Origin: Pelodictyon luteolum
GTDB taxonomy: Bacteria; Bacteroidota; Chlorobiia; Chlorobiales; Chlorobiaceae
Length of the DNA: 56,076 bases
Direction: 5' to 3'
Assembly (NCBI GenBank): GCA_020721225.1
Contig: DYNE01000011.1
Coordinates: forward strand, 1-56,076
Shown here: one piece after another, positions 1 through 11,143 of the stretch
How positions within the stretch are numbered: the first letter of the stretch is position 1
How the letters are laid out: each line of letters opens with the position of its first letter
Translations under genes and position numbers: made by a program
The notes under the pieces: generated by a model
What the model was told of the DNA's origin: nothing
Seen by the model: only the letters and a program-made list of their open reading frames with translations
Databases searched by the model: none

Positions 1-54
1 TTATATTTTATAATAATTTAAGCTCCCCCATAATAAATAGAGGTGCCCTACAGT

Positions 55-1470
55 ATGAAGCAATTCACAGAAGGTGACATTCCTGATATTCTTTTCCGTA
101 TCGGGGAACTTGCCGACCGCGAAAACATTCCCTGCTATCTGGTGGGAGGCTATGTACGCGACATTCTCATCGAACGGCCATGCACCGATATCGACATCAT
201 GGTTGTCGGAGAACCGGTGGCATTCGCCAGAATCATCAGAAACGAACTGCGGGGCAAAAATTTCGTCGTATTCGAACGGTTCAGGACCGCACAGCTCGAA
301 TTGACCGACGAGCATGCCGGTGCGCTCAAAATCGAGGTTGTCGGAGCCCGCAAAGAGTCGTACGACCTGGATTCCCGAAAGCCTTTCACGGAAATCGGTA
401 CGATCGAAGACGATCTTTCAAGACGCGATTTCACCATCAACGCCCTTGCCGTAAGCCTCAACAGCAATAACCGGGGATCGCTGACCGATAACTACAACGG
501 CCTCGGAGATCTTGAGCGAAGGATACTGAGAACGCCGCTCGAACCCGAACAGACCTTTTCCGATGATCCCTTGCGCATGATGCGCGCCGCGCGTTTTGTT
601 TCGCAACTTGGATTTACTCCCGATCCGGCGCTCGCTGAAGCCATGAAGGCCATGCATGAACGGATCCGGATAGTATCGCGGGAGCGAATCAGTCAGGAGT
701 TCTTTAAAATAATGTTGAGCCCCGAGCCCTCCAGAGGTCTCGGAATGCTCTACGACACCGAAATTCTCGGCGATATTCTTCCGGAAGTGACCGCTATGGC
801 AGGCATCGAGCAGGTTGACGGACTCGGCCACAAGGACACGCTCTTCCACACCTTTCAGGTGGTTGACAATCTCTCCAGGCACTCGGACAAACTCTGGCTG
901 CGTATTGCAGCCCTGCTGCACGACATTGCAAAACCGGTCACCAAACGGTTTCACCCTTCGACAGGATGGACCTTTCACGGCCACGAAGCCGTCGGAATAA
1001 AAGTGGTCGCTAAAATCTTCAGGTCGATGCGCTGGCCGCTTGAACCTCTCGACTACGTCCAGAAAATGGTGCGCCTGCACCACCGCCCCATTCCGCTTTC
1101 AAAGGAAGAGATCACCGATTCGGCCATACGCCGACTTATGTTCGATGCCGGACCCGACCTTGAAGACCTCATGAACCTGTGCAGGGCCGACGTAACGAGC
1201 AAAAACCCGCGGAAGGTTGTGCGCATCATGAAGAACTTCGAAAACGTGGAACAGAAAATCGCAGAAGTTGCAGAAAAAGACCTGCTTGCAAGCTGGAGAC
1301 CGCCGATTGACGGATCGGACATCATGACAACCCTCGGACTCACTGAAGGAAAAATGATTGGAATTATTAAAAGCCGGATGGAAAATGCCATTATCGACGG
1401 CCTGATACCCTACGAGCGTGAAGCGGCGCTCACCTACATACGAAAAGTTTATGAAGAACTAAACGGCTGA
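55..1470 (+). CDS. cca: CCA tRNA nucleotidyltransferase / poly(A) polymerase family protein with HD domain
   Basis: Class II nucleotidyltransferase that should add or repair the 3' CCA end of tRNAs (or poly-adenylate RNA; sequence alone does not separate the two). The N-terminus shows the GGYVRD motif followed by DIDIMV, the metal-binding carboxylates of the palm. An RRDFTINALA block and an RMMRAARF block follow, both typical of the family. The C-terminal half carries an HD phosphohydrolase domain with LLHDIAKP. I start at ATG 55 because AGAGG sits about 11 nt upstream; a GTG at 43 in the same frame would add four residues. The reaction is inferred from the family. Confidence 0.88.
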   Translation: MKQFTEGDIPDILFRIGELADRENIPCYLVGGYVRDILIERPCTDIDIMVVGEPVAFARIIRNELRGKNFVVFERFRTAQLELTDEHAGALKIEVVGARKESYDLDSRKPFTEIGTIEDDLSRRDFTINALAVSLNSNNRGSLTDNYNGLGDLERRILRTPLEPEQTFSDDPLRMMRAARFVSQLGFTPDPALAEAMKAMHERIRIVSRERISQEFFKIMLSPEPSRGLGMLYDTEILGDILPEVTAMAGIEQVDGLGHKDTLFHTFQVVDNLSRHSDKLWLRIAALLHDIAKPVTKRFHPSTGWTFHGHEAVGIKVVAKIFRSMRWPLEPLDYVQKMVRLHHRPIPLSKEEITDSAIRRLMFDAGPDLEDLMNLCRADVTSKNPRKVVRIMKNFENVEQKIAEVAEKDLLASWRPPIDGSDIMTTLGLTEGKMIGIIKSRMENAIIDGLIPYEREAALTYIRKVYEELNG

Positions 1471-1557
1471 AGACAAGGACTGGGTTTTCTTCGTGCCAAA
1501 CCTTATATTCAGCTCTTCACGCCAAAGAGAATAAACAACCTGTAAATCAATCCTACG

Positions 1558-2862
1558 TTGATACCACGTTATTCACCTGAAGATATTTCGGCGATCTGGA
1601 CAGAAGAGGCAAAATTCCAACGCTGGCTGCAGCTTGAAATCGCCGCTGTAGAAGCACGTATGGAGGCCGGCTTTGTCCCTGAAAAAGCGCTGCTGGCCAT
1701 AAAGGAAAAAGCGGCATTCAACGTTAATGAAATCCTTGAAATCGAAAAGGAAACCAAGCACGACGTCATTGCCTTTCTCACCAATGTCGCAGGATACGTA
1801 GGGCCCGATTCCCGCTATATCCACGAAGGCCTGACCTCGTCGGATGTTGTCGATACCAGCCTTGCCATGCAGATGCGCGACGCCGGCAATATCATTCTCG
1901 CCGATATCGAAAATCTGATCGACGTGCTTGCAAAACGAGCCGTCGAGTTCAAATACACCCTCGAAATGGGCCGCACCCACGGCATTCATGCCGAACCGAC
2001 CACGTTCGGATTGAAACTGCTGTTGTGGCACGAGGAAATGCGGCGTAATCTCGATCGCATGAAAAAGGCGGTCAATACGGTTTCGGTCGGCAAAATCTCG
2101 GGAGCCGTCGGCACCTATCAGCATCTTTCACCGGCAATCGAAACCGTAGTCTGCCAAAAGCTCGGACTGGAACCCTCCTCGATCTCGACACAGATACTGC
2201 AGCGCGACAGGCATGCGGAATTCGCCACGACGCTTGCCATTATAGCTTCGTCTATCGAAAAATTCTCGGTCGAACTCCGGCATCTGCAGCGAACCGAAGT
2301 ACGCGAAGCCGAAGAGTTTTTCAGCAAGGGACAGAAAGGCAGTTCTGCCATGCCTCACAAGCGGAATCCGATCACCTTCGAAAGACTTACCGGCCTTGCC
2401 CGCGTCGTGCGCTCGAACTCCATCGCCGCCATGGAAAACGTGGCGCTGTGGCACGAACGCGATATTTCGCACTCGTCGGTAGAGCGTATCATCATGCCCG
2501 ACTCCACCATTGCCGTATGCTACATGCTGCGCACCTTCAGCGACTCACTTGAAACCCTGCTGGTCTATCCGGAACGCATGGAAGAGAATTTCAACTCCTC
2601 CTACGGCCTGACGACATCGCAGACCCTGCTGCTCGCCCTTACCGGAAAGGGACTGACCCGTGAAGATGCCTACCGGCTGGTACAGCGCAACGCCATGGAG
2701 AGCTGGTCGAAAAAAATCCACCTGCGCGATCTTGTCCTGCAGGATGAGGAGATCCTTCAGCATGTCACGCCGGAAGAGATCGGAGAACTGTTCAGCTTCG
2801 AGAACATTCTCGGAAAACTCAGAGCGAGCGTCGATACCATATTCGAACGCAACGGCCTCTGA
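1558..2862 (+). CDS. purB: Adenylosuccinate lyase
   Basis: Cleaves adenylosuccinate to AMP and fumarate and SAICAR to AICAR in purine synthesis. The protein has 434 residues, normal for the bacterial enzyme, and carries the fumarase/aspartase-superfamily signature [11 protein letters not shown], an [11 protein letters not shown] block and the [11 protein letters not shown] block with the catalytic His. The start is a TTG; it is preferred because the resulting N-terminus MIPRYSPED fits the family and the next in-frame Met lies about 34 residues in. It follows the nucleotidyltransferase gene by 87 nt on the same strand. Confidence 0.95.
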   Translation: MIPRYSPEDISAIWTEEAKFQRWLQLEIAAVEARMEAGFVPEKALLAIKEKAAFNVNEILEIEKETKHDVIAFLTNVAGYVGPDSRYIHEGLTSSDVVDTSLAMQMRDAGNIILADIENLIDVLAKRAVEFKYTLEMGRTHGIHAEPTTFGLKLLLWHEEMRRNLDRMKKAVNTVSVGKISGAVGTYQHLSPAIETVVCQKLGLEPSSISTQILQRDRHAEFATTLAIIASSIEKFSVELRHLQRTEVREAEEFFSKGQKGSSAMPHKRNPITFERLTGLARVVRSNSIAAMENVALWHERDISHSSVERIIMPDSTIAVCYMLRTFSDSLETLLVYPERMEENFNSSYGLTTSQTLLLALTGKGLTREDAYRLVQRNAMESWSKKIHLRDLVLQDEEILQHVTPEEIGELFSFENILGKLRASVDTIFERNGL

Positions 2863-3048
2863 GAAAGCGACAACCGGTACAAAAGTTGATTCTGAAACGG
2901 TTTCTTTGTAAATTATATCGATTTTTGTACCGGTATCACCCGGAGATACCCGGCTGTACATCCCGCTTTTTCATATAACCGCCTTCAGCCACACATATTT
3001 CAATAAACAGGTTATCATTGCCGATAATAACATTGGATAGTTTTTTTC

Positions 3049-3441
3049 ATGTATGCAGAAGTTTTGAAATCTCACAACGGAAAGGCTGAAATTTCGATTG
3101 TATGCACCGATGACGCTGAAAAAGGGCTGCACTGCGGAGCATGTAATGCAGGCAACCGGCTCAAGGGCAGGGAAACCGTTCTGGCCGACAACGCCATCGG
3201 GGCTGCCGCAGGAGATTTTGTCGCCGTCGCGATAAAGGAACACGGAGAGCTGAAAGCCGCCCTCATGCTGTTCATCATTCCGCTTCTCTCGTTTCTGAGC
3301 GCGCTTGCCGTGGCGAATGCATGTACCCTGAACCTCTGGCTCTCCTTTCTTTGCGGACTGGCGGCCCTCTCGGTCGCGCTGGCCGCACTGCACCTTATCT
3401 TCAAGAAAAAGACCTATTACTTTATTGCCGGTATCAAATAG
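3049..3441 (+). CDS. RseC/MucC-like small membrane protein at the head of the rnf operon
   Basis: A 130-residue protein of the SoxR-reducing-system/RseC family. It has a soluble N-terminal part with a CGAC pair and two adjacent hydrophobic segments (roughly residues 68-88 and 92-112) ending in a short basic tail. In other bacteria RseC-type proteins are linked to Rnf/Rsx electron transfer, and in this phylum such a gene commonly precedes rnfB. Here it lies 6 nt upstream of rnfB, so co-transcription is very likely. The family is moderately sure; the molecular role (assembly, or cluster or flavin handling) is unknown. Confidence 0.75.
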   Translation: MYAEVLKSHNGKAEISIVCTDDAEKGLHCGACNAGNRLKGRETVLADNAIGAAAGDFVAVAIKEHGELKAALMLFIIPLLSFLSALAVANACTLNLWLSFLCGLAALSVALAALHLIFKKKTYYFIAGIK

Positions 3442-3447
3442 CATCCC

Positions 3448-4287
3448 ATGTACAGTGAATCTTTTATTCCTGCTGTAGCAAGTCTCGGCTCTCTGGCTTT
3501 CGTGCTCGGCATCATCATCCTCTTCGTTTCGAAGAAATTCTTTGTAGCCGAAGATCCGACCGTCAGTATGATCAACGCGCTCCTGCCGGGCGTGAACTGC
3601 GGCGCCTGCGGATATCCCAGCTGCAGCCAGTTTGCCGAAGAGCTTGTCAGAACAAGAAATCCGTCAATGACCTGTCCGGTCGGCGGAGGAGAACTTGCCG
3701 AAAAACTCGGCACCGCCCTCGGCATAACCATGGCTGAACCGAAACCCGTAACCTGCGTTGTGCTCTGTCAGGGCCATAACGGCAACGCCCGTGAAAGTGC
3801 GGAATATGTCGGCATTCGCGACTGCTGGGCTGCAGCCCAGGCCTTTGCGGGAACCAAACAGTGCCGGTTTGCCTGTACAGGCCTCGGCTCATGCATCGCA
3901 TTCTGCGATTTCAACGCCATGCGCATCGAGAACGGCCTGGTGGTTATCGACAAGGAGCTCTGTACCGGCTGCGGAGCCTGTGTTCCGGCCTGCCCGTACG
4001 GCGTGCTGACCATGCAGGAGAAAAAAACCGAACGGTATTTCATTGCCTGCAGCTCGCACGACCGGGGCGCCGAGACCCGTAAAGCCTGCGACGCGGGTTG
4101 TACGGCCTGTCAGAAATGCGTCAGGGAGTGTCCGGAACAGGCAATCGTCATCGATAATTTCCTCGCCTCCATCATCCAGGAAAAATGCACCTCATGCGGC
4201 AAATGCATAGAGGTGTGCCCTACAAAGGTGAACTGCATCCTCCTGGAGCGCGACATGGAAACCGTGAAATCAAAAAAAGTCCCGTAA
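3448..4287 (+). CDS. rnfB: Rnf ion-translocating oxidoreductase subunit B (iron-sulfur)
   Basis: Peripheral iron-sulfur subunit of the Rnf complex, which couples ferredoxin:NAD+ electron transfer to ion pumping. One N-terminal membrane anchor (about residues 7-28) is followed by the [10 protein letters not shown] cluster domain. Further on are ferredoxin-type motifs [24 protein letters not shown] and [12 protein letters not shown], so several 4Fe-4S clusters are expected. The length of 279 residues is normal. The stop codon abuts the rnfC start (TAAATG), which indicates tight translational coupling. Confidence 0.95.
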   Translation: MYSESFIPAVASLGSLAFVLGIIILFVSKKFFVAEDPTVSMINALLPGVNCGACGYPSCSQFAEELVRTRNPSMTCPVGGGELAEKLGTALGITMAEPKPVTCVVLCQGHNGNARESAEYVGIRDCWAAAQAFAGTKQCRFACTGLGSCIAFCDFNAMRIENGLVVIDKELCTGCGACVPACPYGVLTMQEKKTERYFIACSSHDRGAETRKACDAGCTACQKCVRECPEQAIVIDNFLASIIQEKCTSCGKCIEVCPTKVNCILLERDMETVKSKKVP

Positions 4288-5613
4288 ATGAAAACCTTCA
4301 AGACCGGCGGCATTCATCCGCCCGAACAGAAACTCACCAGCGGGAAAGCCGTTGAAGTCATGCCGCATCCACAGGAACTGGCCGTGCCGATGAGCCAGCA
4401 TCTCGGCAAACCGGCAAAATCTGTTGTAAAAGTTGGCGACGAGGTCAAAAAAGGTCAGCGTATCGGTGCTGCCGACGGGTTTATTTCCGCGAATGTCCAT
4501 GCCCCGACAAGCGGTAAAATCAAAGCGGTAAAACAGCATCCCCATCCGGGCGGACAGTATTCGATGACCGTCTTCATCACTCCGGATGGAAAGGACGAAT
4601 GGCTCGAGGGTCTCAACACACCGGAATGTGACTGGAAAAAGCTTTCGAAAGAGGAAATCCTCAAACGAATCACCGACAGCGGCATCGTCGGCATGGGAGG
4701 GGCGGGATTCCCTTCAGGCGTCAAGCTCTCTCCTCCGAAAGACAAAACCATCGACACCATCATTCTCAACGGCGCGGAGTGCGAACCGTTTCTCACCGCC
4801 GATCACCGCGTCATGGTTGAAGAACCGGAAGCCATCATCAAAGGACTTGAAATCATCACCTCCCTTTTTCAGGGAAAAGTCAGCGCATATATAGGCATTG
4901 AATCGAACAAGCCGGATGCCGTTGCAGCCCTGAAAAAACAGGCCGATTCGAAAGGAATCGGGATCGTCGTCCTTGAAACGAAATATCCGCAGGGAGCTGA
5001 AAAACAGCTGATCAACGCCATAACCGGCAGAACCGTCAACGAAGGAGAACTTCCGTTCGACAAAGGATGCCTGGTGCATAACATCGCAACGGCCATTGCC
5101 ATATATGAGGCTGTCTGCAAAAACAAACCTCTCATAGAGCGTGTGGTCACCATCTCGGGAATGGAAATCCATACGGCGAGAAATATCAGGATACTCGTCG
5201 GCACGAAGTTTTCAGAAATCGCGGCATTCTGCGGCAGTATGACGGAAAAGACCAACCAGGTGATAACCGGCGGCCCCATGATGGGCAAAGCGCAGTTTTC
5301 GCTTGACGTACCGGTAACGAAAACCACATCCGGCATTCTGTTCATCAACAACAGGGGACTTGAAAAATCGGGGGAAAAAACCTGCATACGCTGCAGCAGG
5401 TGCATCTCTGCCTGTCCGCAGAACCTTCAGCCCTGGCTGCTGGCAAACACCGCCCAGCTTCGGGATTTCGAAACCATCGAACTGTACGGAATGGCGAACT
5501 GCACGGAATGCGGCAGCTGCTCCTATGTCTGCCCATCGAAACGGGAACTGGTGCACTGGATCAAGTACGCCAAAACTCTTGCAAGTAAACGCAAACAACG
5601 TCAATCAGCTTAA
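4288..5613 (+). CDS. rnfC: Rnf ion-translocating oxidoreductase subunit C
   Basis: Soluble Rnf subunit that binds FMN and NADH and passes electrons through iron-sulfur clusters. The glycine-rich [10 protein letters not shown] nucleotide-binding segment is near residue 135, preceded by a barrel-sandwich/biotinyl-like N-terminal region (HAPTSGKI). Two ferredoxin-like cluster motifs, [12 protein letters not shown] and [12 protein letters not shown], lie near the C-terminus. At 441 residues it is a short RnfC without the Ala/Lys-rich repeats seen in many proteobacterial RnfC proteins. It lies between rnfB and rnfD in one operon. Confidence 0.95.
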   Translation: MKTFKTGGIHPPEQKLTSGKAVEVMPHPQELAVPMSQHLGKPAKSVVKVGDEVKKGQRIGAADGFISANVHAPTSGKIKAVKQHPHPGGQYSMTVFITPDGKDEWLEGLNTPECDWKKLSKEEILKRITDSGIVGMGGAGFPSGVKLSPPKDKTIDTIILNGAECEPFLTADHRVMVEEPEAIIKGLEIITSLFQGKVSAYIGIESNKPDAVAALKKQADSKGIGIVVLETKYPQGAEKQLINAITGRTVNEGELPFDKGCLVHNIATAIAIYEAVCKNKPLIERVVTISGMEIHTARNIRILVGTKFSEIAAFCGSMTEKTNQVITGGPMMGKAQFSLDVPVTKTTSGILFINNRGLEKSGEKTCIRCSRCISACPQNLQPWLLANTAQLRDFETIELYGMANCTECGSCSYVCPSKRELVHWIKYAKTLASKRKQRQSA

Positions 5614-5633
5614 CCGTATCAGACCACTCTCTC

Positions 5634-6608
5634 ATGGAACCACTCAAGCTTAAAGTTTCCTACGCGCCGTTTGTCCGCTCAAAAGACTCCATCGAGTCGG
5701 TTATGTACAACGTTGCCGTTGCGCTGCTTCCGGCGACGCTCGTCTCGATCTATTTTTTCGGATGGCGGGCGCTGCTGGTCACCGGGGTATCGATCGTCAG
5801 TTCGATCTGTTTTGAATGGGCTATCGATAAAATACGGAAAAAACCGACCGCATGTCTTGACGGCAGCGCTCTGGTGACCGGTCAACTCCTCGCCCTGAAT
5901 CTCCCCTCGGGGCTCCCGCTCTGGATGGTCATCATGGGCGCATTCGTTGCCATCGTTATAGCGAAACACCTTTTCGGCGGCCTGGGTTTCAATATTTTCA
6001 ACCCGGCTCTCGTTGCCCGCGTTTTTCTGCTCATCTCTTTCCCTGCCGCCATGACCGAATGGTACGCTCCATTTTCGGTTGACATGCAGACCGCGGCATC
6101 GCCTCTCGGCATACTGAAAACCGACGGACTGCAGGCCCTTGCAGACTTCAATACGCTCGACGCCTTTTACGGCATAAGACCCGGAAGTCTTGGAGAAACA
6201 TCGATACTGGCGCTGCTTCCCGGTGCCGCCTGGCTGCTTTATAAAAAATATATCACCTGGCACATTCCGGCCACCTTTATCGGCACGACCCTGCTGTTTA
6301 CCGGTATTTTTTATCTCATCGATCCGCTCGGCTACGCCTCTCCGCTCTTTCACCTGCTTACCGGCGGGCTGGTGCTTGGTGCCTTCTTCATGGCTACCGA
6401 TATGGTCACAAGCCCCCTTTCGCTCAGAGGCCAGATCATTTTCGGAATCGGATGCGGAGTTCTGACCGCCATCATCCGGCTTTGGGGCGGCTATCCCGAG
6501 GGGGTATCCTTCGCGATCCTTATCATGAACGCCCTTGTTCCCCTCCTCGACAGGTGGGATGTCAGTGAAATCAAGGCTAAAAAACAACCGTCGATCAAAG
6601 CAGCATGA
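5634..6608 (+). CDS. rnfD: Rnf ion-translocating oxidoreductase subunit D
   Basis: Integral membrane Rnf subunit that carries covalently bound FMN on a threonine. The 324-residue protein is very hydrophobic with about eight to ten predicted membrane segments. The [10 protein letters not shown] stretch near residue 262 matches the flavinylation region of RnfD/NqrB proteins. The conserved [12 protein letters not shown] segment is present. Its last codons overlap the start of rnfG by 4 nt (ATGA). The covalent flavin would be installed by the ApbE protein encoded just downstream of the operon. Confidence 0.95.
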   Translation: MEPLKLKVSYAPFVRSKDSIESVMYNVAVALLPATLVSIYFFGWRALLVTGVSIVSSICFEWAIDKIRKKPTACLDGSALVTGQLLALNLPSGLPLWMVIMGAFVAIVIAKHLFGGLGFNIFNPALVARVFLLISFPAAMTEWYAPFSVDMQTAASPLGILKTDGLQALADFNTLDAFYGIRPGSLGETSILALLPGAAWLLYKKYITWHIPATFIGTTLLFTGIFYLIDPLGYASPLFHLLTGGLVLGAFFMATDMVTSPLSLRGQIIFGIGCGVLTAIIRLWGGYPEGVSFAILIMNALVPLLDRWDVSEIKAKKQPSIKAA

Positions 6609-7150
6609 GACCCGTCATCTTTCTTACCCTGGCAGCCCTGATAAGCGCAGCGCTTCTGGCGACTGTCAGCGACTTTACCCGCGAGCCGATTGCCGCAGCG
6701 AAAGCCGAAATGAAACGCAAGGCAATCGAGCAGATTTTTCCGTTCGAGGTTGAGAGCATGAAAACCGTTACAAAAGGAAAAAGCGTCTTTTACGAGGTCT
6801 ATGACAGCGAAAACGCTCTCAGGGGAATTGCCGTAGAAGCCGATACCGACAAAGGGTATGGCGGCACCATAGAAATTCTGCTCGGCGTATCGCCCGAACA
6901 CCGGGTCATAGACTACAAGGTGCTCTCCCATCTTGAGACGCCCGGACTCGGGGACAAAATCGACAAGCCGAAATTCCGTAAACAGTTTCATGAAAAAATT
7001 CTTGAGGGCCCCATCTGGAAAGTCCATAAGGACGGGGGGTTTGTCGATGAGCTCACTGCGGCAACCATATCCTCGCGAGCCATAACCGATGCGGTGCAGA
7101 ATGGGCTCGAACAGATCAACGAACACTATTCCAATACTGCCGAACAATGA
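6605..7150 (+). CDS. rnfG: Rnf ion-translocating oxidoreductase subunit G
   Basis: Rnf subunit with one N-terminal membrane helix and an exposed FMN-binding domain. The motif LTAATISS near residue 146 corresponds to the (S/T)GATxSS flavinylation site of RnfG/NqrC, where the second threonine takes FMN by a phosphoester bond. At 181 residues it is of typical size. [12 protein letters not shown] segment matches the FMN-binding domain. It overlaps rnfD and rnfE by 4 nt each, so the whole set is probably translated as one coupled unit. Confidence 0.94.
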   Translation: MRPVIFLTLAALISAALLATVSDFTREPIAAAKAEMKRKAIEQIFPFEVESMKTVTKGKSVFYEVYDSENALRGIAVEADTDKGYGGTIEILLGVSPEHRVIDYKVLSHLETPGLGDKIDKPKFRKQFHEKILEGPIWKVHKDGGFVDELTAATISSRAITDAVQNGLEQINEHYSNTAEQ

Positions 7151-7752
7151 AAGAATCGCTGAATATTCTTACAAGGGGACTGGTTCAGGAGAACCCGGTC
7201 ACAAAAATGCTGCTTGGGCTCTGCCCGGTACTTGCGGTCACGACATCGGCGGTCAACGGGCTGGGCATGGGTCTGGCGACAACCTTCGTACTGCTCGGAT
7301 CGAACATGGTCATCTCGCTCACCTCGAAGCTCATACCCGACACCGTTCGCATCCCTTCCTTCGTGCTGATCATCGCGACCTTCGTCACCATTGTCGATAT
7401 GCTGATCAAGGCATTTTCGCCCGAGCTCAACCAGTCGCTCGGCATCTTCATTCCCCTGATCGTCGTCAACTGCATCATTCTCGGAAGAGCCGAAGCCTTT
7501 GCCAGCCGTTCGGGGCTCTGGTACTCGATGCTCGACGCCATCGGGATGGGCGCCGGGTTCACGCTGTCGCTGCTCCTGCTCTCCTCCATAAGGGAGATTC
7601 TCGGAGCAGGCACCATCTTCAACATACCGCTCGTCGGTGAAGATGCCTCGACGATCCTTGTCTTCGCTCTTCCTCCGGGGGCATTTGCAAGCCTTGGAGC
7701 CATTATCGCCCTGATGAACGCCCTCGAAAAGAAAAAAGGAGCTGCAGCATGA
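7147..7752 (+). CDS. rnfE: Rnf ion-translocating oxidoreductase subunit E
   Basis: Integral membrane subunit of the Rnf core, paralogous to RnfA. The 201-residue protein begins with the typical RnfE sequence ([13 protein letters not shown]) and shows about six membrane helices with the conserved [18 protein letters not shown] segment in which a cysteine contributes to a membrane-embedded iron-sulfur centre in characterised complexes. ATGA overlaps join it to rnfG and rnfA. Its ion specificity (Na+ or H+) cannot be told from the sequence. Confidence 0.95.
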   Translation: MKESLNILTRGLVQENPVTKMLLGLCPVLAVTTSAVNGLGMGLATTFVLLGSNMVISLTSKLIPDTVRIPSFVLIIATFVTIVDMLIKAFSPELNQSLGIFIPLIVVNCIILGRAEAFASRSGLWYSMLDAIGMGAGFTLSLLLLSSIREILGAGTIFNIPLVGEDASTILVFALPPGAFASLGAIIALMNALEKKKGAAA

Positions 7753-8327
7753 CCGAATATCTGCTCATTATCGTCAGCGCGGTATTTGTCAACAACGTCG
7801 TATTCGCGCGCTTTCTCGGCATCTGTCCCTATCTGGGCGTTTCGAAAAAACTCGATACCGCTCTCGGTATGGGTTTTGCCGTCACCTTCGTCATGACCAT
7901 ATCGACCGCCATCACCTATGTGCTCTACTACGGCATACTCGTACCCTACAAAATCGAGTTCATGCAGACCGTCATGTACATCCTCGTCATCGCGTCACTG
8001 GTGCAGCTCGTCGAAATTGTCCTGAAAAAGGTCAGCAAATCGCTCTACAGCGCGCTTGGCATCTATCTGCCGCTCATCACCACCAACTGTGCCATTCTCG
8101 GAGTCGCGCTGCTTGCCATCCAGGAGAAATACTCCCTGCTCCTTTCGGTGCTCTTCGCATTCTTTTCGGCCGTCGGCTTCATTCTGGCCATCGTCATATT
8201 CGCGGGTATACGCGAACGGCTTGAAGATGCCGATATTCCGAAGCCGTTCAAAAACGTGCCGATCGGCCTCATATCCGCAGCAATCCTCTCACTTGCCTTC
8301 ATGGGTTTTTCAGGTCTCGTGAAATAA
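7749..8327 (+). CDS. rnfA: Rnf ion-translocating oxidoreductase subunit A
   Basis: Last gene of the rnf operon and partner of RnfE in the membrane core. The 192-residue protein carries the family N-terminus ([17 protein letters not shown]) and the matching [14 protein letters not shown] segment, in opposite topology to RnfE. Six membrane helices are expected. A rho-independent terminator follows 25 nt after the stop codon, so the operon rseC-like-rnfBCDGEA appears to end here. The gene order BCDGEA differs from the ABCDGE order usual in Proteobacteria. Confidence 0.95.
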   Translation: MTEYLLIIVSAVFVNNVVFARFLGICPYLGVSKKLDTALGMGFAVTFVMTISTAITYVLYYGILVPYKIEFMQTVMYILVIASLVQLVEIVLKKVSKSLYSALGIYLPLITTNCAILGVALLAIQEKYSLLLSVLFAFFSAVGFILAIVIFAGIRERLEDADIPKPFKNVPIGLISAAILSLAFMGFSGLVK

Positions 8328-8352
8328 GCCACCACGGCAAAATGTTTTTCTG

Positions 8353-8380
8353 AGCCGCCTCCAATGATCATGAGGCGGCT
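8353..8380 (+). terminator. Terminator after rnfA
   Basis: Perfect 8-bp stem AGCCGCCT / AGGCGGCT around a 12-nt loop, followed by TTGCCTTT. It lies between rnfA and apbE, so it may fully or partly separate apbE from the rnf operon. Confidence 0.75.
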
Positions 8381-8419
8381 TTGCCTTTACGGTTACGCTT
8401 CAACAAATATACCATCACG

Positions 8420-9478
8420 ATGTTTGCATACTCCTTCCTGCAGTTTCGACGGATAATACCTCCCTTCCTCCTGCTTGCCTGTCTCTTCCCGCTTTTCTCC
8501 TGTGTCACTCCGGAGAAAAATCCACGCATGTACGAACAGGAAAAGGTACTGATGGGCACCGTCATGAAAATAAAAGCCGAAACTGCGGATCCCGATGAAG
8601 TAAAAACCCGTGAAGCGTTCAACGCGGCATTCCGTAAAATATCCGAACTGGAGTCCGATCTGAGCGAATGGCGGGAAACAAGTCCGGTTTCAGAAGTCGC
8701 CAGGGAAGCCGGAGTGAAACAAGTAACCGTACCTGTTCCGGTTGTTGCCGTTACCCTGACCTCTCTCGATATAGCCCGGATCACTGAAGGCGCTTTCGAC
8801 GTCACCTTTCTGCCGCTCGGAAAGCTCTGGAACGTTAAAAGCAGGAAAATTCCCCCTTCCGCCGACAGCATCGCCACAGCGATGGCGAAGGTCGATTACC
8901 GGCAAATCGAACTCGATACGCTCAGGCGCACCCTCTTTCTGAAAAAAGCAGGCATGAAAATCGGTTTCGGCGGCATCGCAAAGGGCTATGCCGCAAAGCA
9001 GGCCGGAGAGGTGCTGCGCAGGCACGGCATCACGAACTTCATCATCAATGCCGGAGGCGATCTCTATCTCAGCGGCCGAAAAAAAGAGGGATTGTGGACT
9101 TCGGGAATAAAAAACCCTGACAAAAAGGAGGAGATGCCGGTTGTAGCGTTCAGGGTGAAAAAACCGTGCGGTATTGCCACAAGCGGGGACTATGAAAACT
9201 ATTTCACCTGGAAGGGAAAACGGTACCATCACATCATCGATCCGAAAACCGGCTACCCTGCCGAAGGATTGAAAAGCGCAACGGTATTTTCCGACGATCC
9301 GGCAAAAGCCGATGCTTATGCGACAGCCTTTTTCATAATGGGCGGCAAAAAGGCCCTGCAGGTGATCCGGCAGGACCCTTCGGCGGCTTTTATCCTGATA
9401 GACAGGGAGAACAGGGTCCTCCGCAGCCCGAATCTGGCGAATTACATCGAAGAATTCACCGCTCAGGAAAGCTTCTGA
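8420..9478 (+). CDS. apbE: FAD:protein FMN transferase, lipoprotein
   Basis: Transfers FMN from FAD to threonine residues of target proteins, here most likely RnfD and RnfG, on the outer face of the cytoplasmic membrane. From ATG 8420 the protein is 352 residues with a lipoprotein signal (hydrophobic stretch ending in LFSC, so the Cys would be lipidated). It has the ApbE hallmarks: LMGTVMKI near the N-terminus, [20 protein letters not shown] and [13 protein letters not shown] longer TTG start at 8381 would begin inside the terminator and precede the signal peptide, so I reject it. The gene ends overlapping the convergent pgi gene by 16 nt. Confidence 0.93.
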   Translation: MFAYSFLQFRRIIPPFLLLACLFPLFSCVTPEKNPRMYEQEKVLMGTVMKIKAETADPDEVKTREAFNAAFRKISELESDLSEWRETSPVSEVAREAGVKQVTVPVPVVAVTLTSLDIARITEGAFDVTFLPLGKLWNVKSRKIPPSADSIATAMAKVDYRQIELDTLRRTLFLKKAGMKIGFGGIAKGYAAKQAGEVLRRHGITNFIINAGGDLYLSGRKKEGLWTSGIKNPDKKEEMPVVAFRVKKPCGIATSGDYENYFTWKGKRYHHIIDPKTGYPAEGLKSATVFSDDPAKADAYATAFFIMGGKKALQVIRQDPSAAFILIDRENRVLRSPNLANYIEEFTAQESF

Positions 9479-11112
9479 CGTTTTTCGCGATAGAGGTTGA
9501 TCAGGGCGTTGGTCGAACCGTCATGCGCGCTCACCTCACCATCTCCCTGCAGTTCGGGAAGAATCGCTTTGGCAAGCTGTTTGCCGAGCTCGACTCCCCA
9601 CTGGTCAAATGAATTGATCTGCCAGATAACGCCCTGAACGAAAACCTTGTGTTCGTAAAGCGCGATAAGGCTGCCAAGCGAGAACGGGTTCAGTTCATCG
9701 AAAACCAGCATATTTGTAGGGCGGTTTCCGGGAAACACCTTGTGGGGCTCCAGCATCGCTATGGTATCGGCATCGAAACCCGCTGTTTCAAGCTCTTCGC
9801 GTGCCTCTTCCCCGGTTTTGCCCCTCATCAGCGCCTCTGTCTGGGCAAAACAGTTCGCGATGAGCATATCATGATGCTCCCCCAGCGGGTTCTGGCTCTT
9901 CAGCGGCACGATAAAGTCAGCGGGAATGAAACCGGGGCCCTGATGCAGAAGCTGGAAAAAAGCGTGCTGGGAATTGGTACCGGGTTCGCCCCAGATGACC
10001 GGCCCTGTAGCATATGCGACACTCATTCCTTCGCAGTCAACCCGTTTGCCGTTGCTTTCCATATCGAGCTGCTGGAGATAGGCGGGAAAACGATGCAGAT
10101 ACTGATCGTAAGGAATAACCGCGTGAGAACCCGCATTGAAAAAGTTGTTGTACCAGATGCCAAGAAGGGCCATGATGACCGGAGCATTCTCTTCGAGCGG
10201 TGCGGAGAGAAAATGTTCATCCATGGCATGAGCACCCGCGAGCAGCTCCGAAAAACGCTCGAAACCAAGATAGAGGGCAATGGAGAGCCCGATGGATGAC
10301 CATAGCGAATATCTACCCCCGACCCAGTCCCAGAACCTGAACATGCTCGACTCGTCTATACCGAACTCCACGACCTTCGCCCTGTTTGTGGACACGGCAG
10401 CAAAATGTTTTGCAATATGCCCTTCGTCGCCGGCAAAGGAGAGAAACCACGCACGGGCGCTCAGGGCATTGGTCAGGGTCTCCTGCGTCGTAAAGGTTTT
10501 TGATGCGATAATGAACAGGGTTGTTTCAGGATCGACCTTTTTCAGCGTCTCGCTGATATGCGTCCCGTCGATATTTGAAACGAAATGAACCGCTATCTTT
10601 CCATGCGCGAATGGCTTGAGCGCTTCGGTAACCATATAGGGACCAAGATCGGAACCTCCTATGCCGATATTGACCACGTCGGTTATCTCTTTTCCCGTAA
10701 ATCCTTTCCAGCTGCCCGAAATAACCCTTTCCGAGAACGCTTTCATCTGTTGCAGCACGTCGGCAACCTCCGCAGAAACGTCGAGACCCTCCACGACAAG
10801 CGTGTAACCCGACGGCCTGCGTAAAGCGGTATGCAGCACGGCCCTGTTTTCGGTAAGATTGATCGGCTCGCCCTCGAACATCCGGCGCCGTTTTTCTTCA
10901 AGTCCCGCCGTCCGGGCAAGTTCACAGAGATAGTCCATCGTACGGGAGGTAATGCGGTTCTTGGAATAATCAAGAAGCATGCCGCCATGCCTCAGCGAAA
11001 AACGCTCAAACCTCGATCGATCGTCCTGAAATAACGAACGCATTGACACGTTCGCCATCTCGTCTCTGTGAAGCTGCAGGGCGCTCCAGGCAGCGCTTTT
11101 CGAAATATCCAT
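9463..11112 (-). CDS. pgi: Glucose-6-phosphate isomerase
   Basis: Interconverts glucose-6-phosphate and fructose-6-phosphate. The 549-residue protein has the two-SIS-domain arrangement of the long bacterial/eukaryotic type. Recognisable blocks are [18 protein letters not shown] (sugar-phosphate binding), [23 protein letters not shown] (the PGI signature with the catalytic region) and QLDMESNGK. It is convergent with apbE and their ends overlap by 16 nt. A gap of 31 nt separates it from the upstream anti-sigma gene, suggesting co-transcription. Confidence 0.96.
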   Translation of the reverse strand: MDISKSAAWSALQLHRDEMANVSMRSLFQDDRSRFERFSLRHGGMLLDYSKNRITSRTMDYLCELARTAGLEEKRRRMFEGEPINLTENRAVLHTALRRPSGYTLVVEGLDVSAEVADVLQQMKAFSERVISGSWKGFTGKEITDVVNIGIGGSDLGPYMVTEALKPFAHGKIAVHFVSNIDGTHISETLKKVDPETTLFIIASKTFTTQETLTNALSARAWFLSFAGDEGHIAKHFAAVSTNRAKVVEFGIDESSMFRFWDWVGGRYSLWSSIGLSIALYLGFERFSELLAGAHAMDEHFLSAPLEENAPVIMALLGIWYNNFFNAGSHAVIPYDQYLHRFPAYLQQLDMESNGKRVDCEGMSVAYATGPVIWGEPGTNSQHAFFQLLHQGPGFIPADFIVPLKSQNPLGEHHDMLIANCFAQTEALMRGKTGEEAREELETAGFDADTIAMLEPHKVFPGNRPTNMLVFDELNPFSLGSLIALYEHKVFVQGVIWQINSFDQWGVELGKQLAKAILPELQGDGEVSAHDGSTNALINLYREKRQKLS

Positions 11113-11143
11113 ATCAGTTTATGTACCGGTTTAATTGATGAAA

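Noticed and set aside
418-1083. Long minus-strand frame of 221 codons inside the nucleotidyltransferase gene
   Set aside because: Antisense shadow of a clearly recognised gene; no family motif. The same applies to 5679-6587 (in rnfD), 14469-15578 (in the YghO-like gene), 27374-28336 and 30712-31683.
8381-8419. Upstream TTG start for apbE
   Set aside because: It begins in the terminator's 3' flank and would place 13 residues before a good lipoprotein signal.
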